NCBI RefSeq assembly: GCF_000812865.1
Contig: NZ_JSYL01000001.1
Span: forward strand, 496,001 to 560,000
Length of the DNA: 64,000 bases
Reading direction: 5' to 3'
From: Kaistella jeonii
GTDB lineage: Bacteria; Bacteroidota; Bacteroidia; Flavobacteriales; Weeksellaceae
This document shows positions 59,531-64,000 of the stretch, piece after piece (the first letter of the stretch is position 1; the number at the start of each line of letters is the position of its first letter). The notes under the pieces are model-generated. The model made no database searches, had not been told where the DNA came from, and saw nothing but the letters and a program-made list of their open reading frames with translations. The translations under genes were made by a program, and so were the position numbers.

Positions 59531-60379
59531 ATGACTATTTTAGAATTTAAAAAAATCTTCACCGAAAATCTATCTTCATTTTATACTTTCTCTGAAAGCG
59601 CTGAAATCTACTCTATTTTTATTGAAAAAGAGGTTGGTTACAATAAATTTGAGCAACGACAATCTGGAAACGAAAAGCTTTCTGAAATACAGATTGAAAA
59701 TTTAAATAAAATAATTTCGGAATTGAAAACGGGTAAACCTTTTCAACAGATTTTGGGTGAGACAGAATTTTATGGCTTGAAATTTTTCGTGGATGAACAT
59801 GTTTTAATTCCACGTCCGGAGACGGAAGAATTGCTGGAATTGGCGATTGAAGAGATTAAAAAATCAGGATTTAAAAATAATCTGAAAATATTGGATATTG
59901 GAACAGGTTCTGGGATTATTCCGATTGTGATGAAAAAACATTTTCCGCAAGCTGAAATTTCTGCGATTGATTTTTCGGAAAATGCTTTGAAAACTGCGAA
60001 AAGAAATGCAGATTTTCATGAGGTTGAAATTAATTTTATTCACCAAGATTATTTGAATGAAGAATTAACTGAAACTTATGATGTGATTATTTCTAATCCA
60101 CCTTATATTGGGATTGATGAAGAAGGTCAGATTGAAGATTCGGTGAAAGAATTTGAACCAAAAATGGCTTTGTTTTCTCCGAATTCAAATGCTTTGGTTT
60201 TTTATGAAAAAATTGCGCAGGATTGCAAAAAATATTTAGGCGAAAATGGATTGGTTTTTTTGGAGATCAATCAGAAATTAGGGAATGAAACAAAAGAATT
60301 GTTTGTTGATGTTTTGTGTGAAGTTGAATTGATGAAAGATCTGTCGGGAAATGAGCGGTTTGTTTGGGGTAGAAAATAG
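59531..60379 (+). CDS. prmC: peptide chain release factor N(5)-glutamine methyltransferase
   Basis: Methylates the Gln of the GGQ motif in release factors RF1/RF2 with SAM. It is 282 aa. The N-terminal helical domain (~1-85) ends GKPFQQILGETEFYGLKFFV. The Rossmann methyltransferase domain has ILDIGTGSGIIPIVMKKHFP (SAM site), SAIDFSENALKTAKRNA, and the catalytic NPPY (~188-191) in ISNPPYIGIDEE. A single gene with repeats downstream. Confidence 0.95.
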   Translation: MTILEFKKIFTENLSSFYTFSESAEIYSIFIEKEVGYNKFEQRQSGNEKLSEIQIENLNKIISELKTGKPFQQILGETEFYGLKFFVDEHVLIPRPETEELLELAIEEIKKSGFKNNLKILDIGTGSGIIPIVMKKHFPQAEISAIDFSENALKTAKRNADFHEVEINFIHQDYLNEELTETYDVIISNPPYIGIDEEGQIEDSVKEFEPKMALFSPNSNALVFYEKIAQDCKKYLGENGLVFLEINQKLGNETKELFVDVLCEVELMKDLSGNERFVWGRK

Positions 60380-60382
60380 GTT

Positions 60383-60434
60383 TTGGCTAAAGCCAATTTG
60401 ATTTTTAAATTTTTAAACGGGCTAAAGCCCTTTT
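60383..60434 (+). repeat. pair of GGCTAAAGCC hairpins
   Basis: TTGGCT-AA-AGCCAA (60383-60396) and GGGCT-AA-AGCCC followed by TTTT (60419-60434) lie directly after prmC. I recall that such paired GGCTAAAGCC hairpins are dispersed in Chryseobacterium-group genomes. The second may act as the prmC terminator. Confidence 0.65.
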
Positions 60435-60443
60435 CTATTGATA

Positions 60444-60468
60444 TTTGGCGCGAGCGAAGCGAGCGTCG
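60444..60468 (+). repeat. 25-bp GC-rich direct repeat, unit 1
   Basis: The 25-nt unit contains GCGCGAGCGAAGCGAGCG and recurs identically at 60551-60575. The same 18-mer core is the second hairpin arm of repeat copy b (11476-11493). Between the two units (60469-60550) the sequence is AT-rich. Confidence 0.85.
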
Positions 60469-60550
60469 ATAATTGCGATTGGATTTTAATTTAGATTATA
60501 AATCGTTATTACAAAATCATTGGATAAGAAAAACTGCTTGAATTTTTAGG

Positions 60551-60575
60551 TTTGGCGCGAGCGAAGCGAGCGTCG
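60551..60575 (+). repeat. 25-bp GC-rich direct repeat, unit 2
   Basis: Identical to unit 1 at 60444-60468, which starts 107 bp upstream. The sequence from 60576 to 60748 is AT-rich with no ORF or structure that I can support. Confidence 0.85.
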
Positions 60576-60748
60576 GTAACTTCTAAAAGTGAGTTTTGCT
60601 GAGAATAAATTTTTATTTAAATCTATTTCTTTTTTGATTTTGAGATTACTTCTTCGTCAGAAGGAAAAAAATGTGTAAACTTGAAATTGATACCTTATTA
60701 CTTGAAGATAATTTTATAAATCTGTCTAAGAAAAAATACCTGAAATTT

Positions 60749-60854
60749 TAGCCCGGGTTGTAGTGGAAATCCTTTTTTCGGTCTTGCGACCGAAAAAAGA
60801 TTGTAACGGAAAACGGGTATAATTTTGGAACGAAGCCGAAATCTTCGGGCTTCT
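60749..60854 (+). repeat. dispersed structured repeat, copy e
   Basis: The outer stem is AGCCCG (60750-60755)/CGGGCT (60846-60851). The apical stem is a perfect 11 bp, TTTTTTCGGTC (60773-60783)/GACCGAAAAAA (60788-60798), flanked by the family blocks GTGGAAATCC and GATTGTAACGG. An additional GAAGCC...GGCTTC hairpin closes the 3' end. It lies between prmC and the rhomboid gene. Confidence 0.7.
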
Positions 60855-60861
60855 AAAAAAA

Positions 60862-61527
60862 TTAGTTAATTTTCTTTTTTACAAATACCTGAAACGCCAT
60901 ATATAACAATGGTAAAGCCATAATTCCGAGATAGAAACCGTTTTCGATCGCCATCTGTGGGAAAGTTGCTACAACATAAACCAAACCGAAAAACGCGCCT
61001 CCTAAATGGGCAGCGTGACCAATATTATCATGCTGTTTCGGGTTCAACATCATATAAACGGAATAACCGAAATATAAAAAGCCGAAAATATAACCGGGAA
61101 GACTAAATTGTGATGGTAGAAAAATGATCCCAATTTTAATCAAATTCGGATACAAAGCCACACTCGCAAAAATAATTCCTGAAACGCCACCACTTGCGCC
61201 GATCGCGGAATACCACGACTGATTTTTGTACAAATAAAGGCTAAATAAATTGCCGAGTAAAATGGAACCAAAATAAATCAATAGAAAGCCAACTGCGCCG
61301 AAAGCTTCAAGAATTGGTTGACTGAACATGTACAAAACATACATATTCAGCAATAAGTGCATGAAATCTGCATGTAAAAAACCCGCAGAAATTAATCTTA
61401 CATATTCTTTGTTGCGTAAAATCGCTCCGACATTAAACTTGTATTTTTCGAAAAGTGCCTGATTTGTAAAAGCGATATAACTAATAATTGACGTGGCTGC
61501 AATAATGATTATTAAAACTGAATTCAT
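60862..61527 (-). CDS. rhomboid family intramembrane serine protease
   Basis: A 221-aa polytopic membrane protease with six to seven hydrophobic segments. The catalytic Ser112 is in IGASGGVSG and the His174 in GHAAHLGGAFFG; the oxyanion/structural block HADFMHLLLNMYVL (~52-65) is present. It is not fused to other domains. Substrates are unknown. It lies 43 bp downstream of clpS, so the two proteolysis-related genes could share a transcript. Confidence 0.92.
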   Translation of the reverse strand: MNSVLIIIIAATSIISYIAFTNQALFEKYKFNVGAILRNKEYVRLISAGFLHADFMHLLLNMYVLYMFSQPILEAFGAVGFLLIYFGSILLGNLFSLYLYKNQSWYSAIGASGGVSGIIFASVALYPNLIKIGIIFLPSQFSLPGYIFGFLYFGYSVYMMLNPKQHDNIGHAAHLGGAFFGLVYVVATFPQMAIENGFYLGIMALPLLYMAFQVFVKKKIN

Positions 61528-61570
61528 ATTTTTTTATAAAAAGAAAAAGTCTCGAAAAACGAAACTTTAG

Positions 61571-61879
61571 TTAAACGATTTCTGAAGTTAAACTCCGGGA
61601 AAGTAATTTTTCGTGCATCGGCTTAAGAACTTCTAAACTGCCGGTTTTTACAGTGCATTTTCCTTTGTAATGAACGAGCATGGTGCATTGTTCTGCCTGT
61701 TCTAAGGTATGTCCGCAAATTTCAACTAAGGCGTCGATGACATCATCAAAAGTATTTACATCGTCGTTCCAAAGTACAATTTTGTAAACTTCGTCTTCTT
61801 TCTCGAGTAACGCGACATCTTCGTCGTATTCTCGCTTTGGATTCTCGTAATCCTTAATATTATAAATGGTACTGAACAT
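61571..61879 (-). CDS. clpS: ATP-dependent Clp protease adaptor ClpS
   Basis: An N-end-rule adaptor that delivers substrates with bulky N-terminal residues to ClpA/ClpC-ClpP, 102 aa. The core block YKIVLWNDDVNTFDDVIDALVE (in parts, ~32-53) has the substrate-pocket NDD-NTFD residues, and QAEQCTMLVHYKGKCTVKTG is the second conserved block. The N-terminal ~28 residues are charged and flexible, as usual. clpA is not in the window. It lies between the CorC-type gene and the rhomboid gene, all on the minus strand. Confidence 0.94.
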   Translation of the reverse strand: MFSTIYNIKDYENPKREYDEDVALLEKEDEVYKIVLWNDDVNTFDDVIDALVEICGHTLEQAEQCTMLVHYKGKCTVKTGSLEVLKPMHEKLLSRSLTSEIV

Positions 61880-61923
61880 ATTTTTGAATTTAAATAATGA
61901 AATGACAACCTCTAAAATTGACT

Positions 61924-63282
61924 TTACAATTCGGTCATTTCATCTGAAATCTCATCAAGAAGACTTGGTTCTTCGTAAACCAGTTCAACTAAATCGACAC
62001 TTTTATTCTGCATTTTCAGAATTTTCACGTGGTAATTATTAATGTTGAACTCCTGATTTTCTTCTGGAATATCTTCTAGCTCATGCAATATAAATCCTGC
62101 CAAAGTATTGTAATCACCATCTTCGGAAATCGGGAACTTTTTCGGTAGGTTTTCATTGATCTCGTCTAAAGGCTGTGTGGCCTTCACCCAAAAAACATTT
62201 TCTCCTACTTTGTCAACAATTCTCTCTTCATCATCCTCTTCATCCTGAATCTCGCCCACCAATTCTTCTAAGATATCTTCTAAAGTAATAATTCCTTCTG
62301 TACCTCCGAACTCATCGATGACAACGGCTAAATGTTGTTTTTTCTGTTGGAAAACTTTCAATAAATCGGAAATTTTCTTACTTCCAACTACAAAGAAAGG
62401 TTCGCGCATCAACTCATTTAAGTGGTCATGATCAATTTCACCTTTGCTTCTGATATATTCGCGAATGATTTCTTTTGCGTAAAATATACCGATAATATTA
62501 TCAATGGTTCCTCTATACACGGGAATTCTAGAATATCCGCCATCCATTATGGTAGAAATCATTTCTTCAATTTCGGAGTCAAAATCAATGGAGGCAATAT
62601 TTTGACGGGGAACCATAATTTGTTTCGCAGAGTGATCTGTGAAATCGAAAGCATTTTTAATGATCTCGTAATTTTCCTCCTCGATTTCGCCTGAATCTGC
62701 AGATTGTTTTACTAAAAGCTGAAGTTCTTCGGTGGAGTGAATTTCCTGTTCAGAAGCTGGATGAATTTTCATCAATCTTAAAGCTGCATTTGACATTTTA
62801 TTCATTGTCCAAATGAAAGGTTTGAAAATAGTATAAAAAATTCTCAAAGGCACTGCGATTGCCATTGCAGTAGATTCAGATTTTCGAATTGCAATTGATT
62901 TCGGAATTAATTCCCCAAAAACAATATGCATAATGGTGATCAATAAAAAACTAATTACGAGGGAAATAGTTGTGATTGTTGCTGCGGCAATATCCAGACT
63001 GAAATAAATGAAGGTTTTTTCGATGACATGATGCATCGCACTTTCTCCGACCCAACCTAAGGCAAGAGAAGCCAAAGTAATTCCTAATTGCGTTGCAGAA
63101 AGGTATTCATCTAAGTGTTTGATAAGATGCTCAGCCTGTTTCGCCATCGCGTTTCCTTCGGCGGCTTTTATCTGAATCTGAGAATAACGAACTTTAACGA
63201 TAGAAAATTCTGCGGCTACAAAAAAACCATTGAGTACTACTAAGAATAAAGCTAAAAAGAGCTTGACGACGTCTGAGTCCAT
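61924..63282 (-). CDS. hemolysin-family CNNM/CBS/CorC transporter
   Basis: An inner-membrane protein of 452 aa. The CNNM (DUF21) domain spans ~1-185 with four hydrophobic segments (LFLALFLVVLNGFFVAAEFS, GITLASLALGWVGESA). The tandem CBS domains span ~215-335 (IMVPRQNIASIDFDSEIEEM, HLAVVIDEFGGTEGIITLEDILEELVGEI, in parts). A CorC/HlyC domain is at the end (~350-440). Family members are linked to Mg2+/Co2+ homeostasis; the name hemolysin is historical. I do not call it gldE, whose N terminus differs as I recall it. Confidence 0.88.
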   Translation of the reverse strand: MDSDVVKLFLALFLVVLNGFFVAAEFSIVKVRYSQIQIKAAEGNAMAKQAEHLIKHLDEYLSATQLGITLASLALGWVGESAMHHVIEKTFIYFSLDIAAATITTISLVISFLLITIMHIVFGELIPKSIAIRKSESTAMAIAVPLRIFYTIFKPFIWTMNKMSNAALRLMKIHPASEQEIHSTEELQLLVKQSADSGEIEEENYEIIKNAFDFTDHSAKQIMVPRQNIASIDFDSEIEEMISTIMDGGYSRIPVYRGTIDNIIGIFYAKEIIREYIRSKGEIDHDHLNELMREPFFVVGSKKISDLLKVFQQKKQHLAVVIDEFGGTEGIITLEDILEELVGEIQDEEDDEERIVDKVGENVFWVKATQPLDEINENLPKKFPISEDGDYNTLAGFILHELEDIPEENQEFNINNYHVKILKMQNKSVDLVELVYEEPSLLDEISDEMTEL

Positions 63283-63380
63283 TTAATTTTTGAAATATTT
63301 GATGCAAAGATAGAGAAAAATTAATAAGTAAATCTCTGATTTTAAACAAAGAACTTGTATTATTATAGAGAAATTATCAT

Positions 63381-63411
63381 TAAAAAAGCATCGAAATAAA
63401 AACGATGCTTT
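63381..63411 (-). terminator. terminator of the repeat-protein gene
   Basis: The stem AAAGCATCG (63385-63393)/CGATGCTTT (63403-63411) has a 9-nt loop; the minus-strand RNA continues into a U6 tract. Confidence 0.8.
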
Positions 63412-63432
63412 CTCGGTTTAAGAACTATTTTA

Positions 63433-64000
63433 TCATTTTACAAATACTGAATAGCAAAAGGAATTATTACTACCGTCGGTAAGATTTGTTAAAACAGCGT
63501 TTTTCCATATTTTTGCAACAGACTTTGAACCGTTACTTCCATCTCCTGCTACATAAACGTTATTTTCCGAAACAAAGACAGAATGTATGTCGGTAGATAA
63601 AGTCCCATCACTGAGATTAGTCCCTATCATATTATTCCAAATTTTTGCGATAGTTGTTTCTGCATATTCGTATCCAGCGGTATAAATATTATTCTTTGAA
63701 ATAAAAATAGCGCTAGCATCTGCATCATTATTTCCATCAGTAAGATTCATGGGAACTCCATTTTTCCATACTTTTGCGATATTTTTTGTTCCATTAAACT
63801 CATATCCAGCAATGTAAACATTATTGTCGGAAACAAAAAGAGCATTTGCGGATGCGCTAAAATTTCCAGTTGTAAGTACAATGGGAATTCCATTTTTCCA
63901 ATATTTTGCAACAGTATTATTTCCATCATATTCTGATCCTGCTGCATAAACATCATTCCCAAAAACAAATATGGAGCGAGCGTCTGCATCATTAGTTCCA
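63433..64000 (-). CDS. beta-propeller-like repeat protein, 5' part outside the window
   Basis: The frame of the ORF ending at 63433 is open all the way to the window end, so the gene is partial and the apparent ATG at 63750 is internal. About 188 residues are seen, built from four-plus repeats of ~44-45 residues with the pattern SIFVS-NNVYxAGYEyxGxxxxAKxWKNGxPxxLTDG: for example [36 protein letters not shown] and [18 protein letters not shown]. Each is likely one blade of a propeller. The protein stops inside a repeat (YSVFVK) without a T9SS sorting domain, so the C terminus may be truncated. The short ORF 63747-63992 in another frame is a shadow. Confidence 0.75.
   Translation of the reverse strand, partial: GTNDADARSIFVFGNDVYAAGSEYDGNNTVAKYWKNGIPIVLTTGNFSASANALFVSDNNVYIAGYEFNGTKNIAKVWKNGVPMNLTDGNNDADASAIFISKNNIYTAGYEYAETTIAKIWNNMIGTNLSDGTLSTDIHSVFVSENNVYVAGDGSNGSKSVAKIWKNAVLTNLTDGSNNSFCYSVFVK

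Noticed and set aside
60444-60575. CRISPR-like array from the two identical GC-rich units
   Set aside because: Only two units with an 82-bp spacer, no cas gene anywhere, and the same core occurs in another intergenic repeat.
61924-63282. GldE gliding-motility protein
   Set aside because: The domain set is the same, but the N terminus does not match what I recall of GldE and no gld gene is adjacent; called only as CNNM/CBS/CorC family.
63747-63992. 81-aa minus-strand ORF near the window end
   Set aside because: It is out of frame with the repeat protein, whose own frame is open through the whole region and shows the regular repeat pattern.

Overview
The window is AT-rich chromosomal DNA from a member of the Flavobacteriia, most likely Weeksellaceae (Chryseobacterium/Kaistella-like). 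The evidence is six secreted proteins ending in type IX secretion (T9SS, type A) sorting domains, promoters of the Bacteroidetes form TTG-N(17-23)-TAnnTTTG, the near absence of Shine-Dalgarno sequences, and typical flavobacterial gene families (DUF4230, GEVED, M36/M4/M28 peptidases). It is mostly housekeeping DNA with several accessory insertions. No tRNA, rRNA or CRISPR array was found.

Layout. 0-1.4 kb: an IS110-family transposase with a one-base frameshift at its 3' end and a structured non-coding end. 1.4-9.5 kb: holA, a stand-alone HsdR_N nuclease-like protein, a HAD phosphatase, a cupin, a secreted dienelactone hydrolase, scoB, an ABC exporter and an amine oxidase. 9.5-11.2 kb: a higBA toxin-antitoxin module next to scoA. 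11.4-16.5 kb: rplS, then a cydAB-peroxiredoxin segment, then a conserved hypothetical. 16.5-36 kb: T9SS peptidases and a nuclease, rpsA, a DbpA-like helicase, a MerR regulator, a four-HhH protein, acyl-CoA dehydrogenase, a MazG-like protein, DUF4230 and a small stress-protein cluster. 36-41.5 kb: thrS-infC-(amidase)-rpmI-rplT. 42.8-50.1 kb: the complete histidine operon hisGDCBHAF(IE), preceded by a leader peptide with four consecutive His codons and an attenuator. 50.4-54.7 kb: RCC1-repeat, OmpA-family and hypothetical secreted proteins. 54.7-63.3 kb: three glycosyltransferases, dapD, an NlpC/P60 lipoprotein, prmC, rhomboid, clpS and a CNNM/CBS transporter. 63.4 kb to the end: a repeat protein (probable beta-propeller) running out of the window.

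Three observations stand out. (1) Two accessory segments, higBA at 9.65-10.47 kb and cydAB-peroxiredoxin at 12.1-15.8 kb, are each flanked by a functional gene end and a decayed direct duplicate of it (about 90 bp of scoA; about 140 bp of the rplS/hypothetical junction). This is the footprint of two insertions with long flank duplication. (2) At least seven intergenic copies of a structured repeat family are present. Their hairpin arms differ completely in sequence but keep pairing, which suggests a conserved RNA. (3) The his leader shows a complete classical attenuator, with leader peptide, antiterminator and terminator. infC apparently starts at a rare ATA codon.
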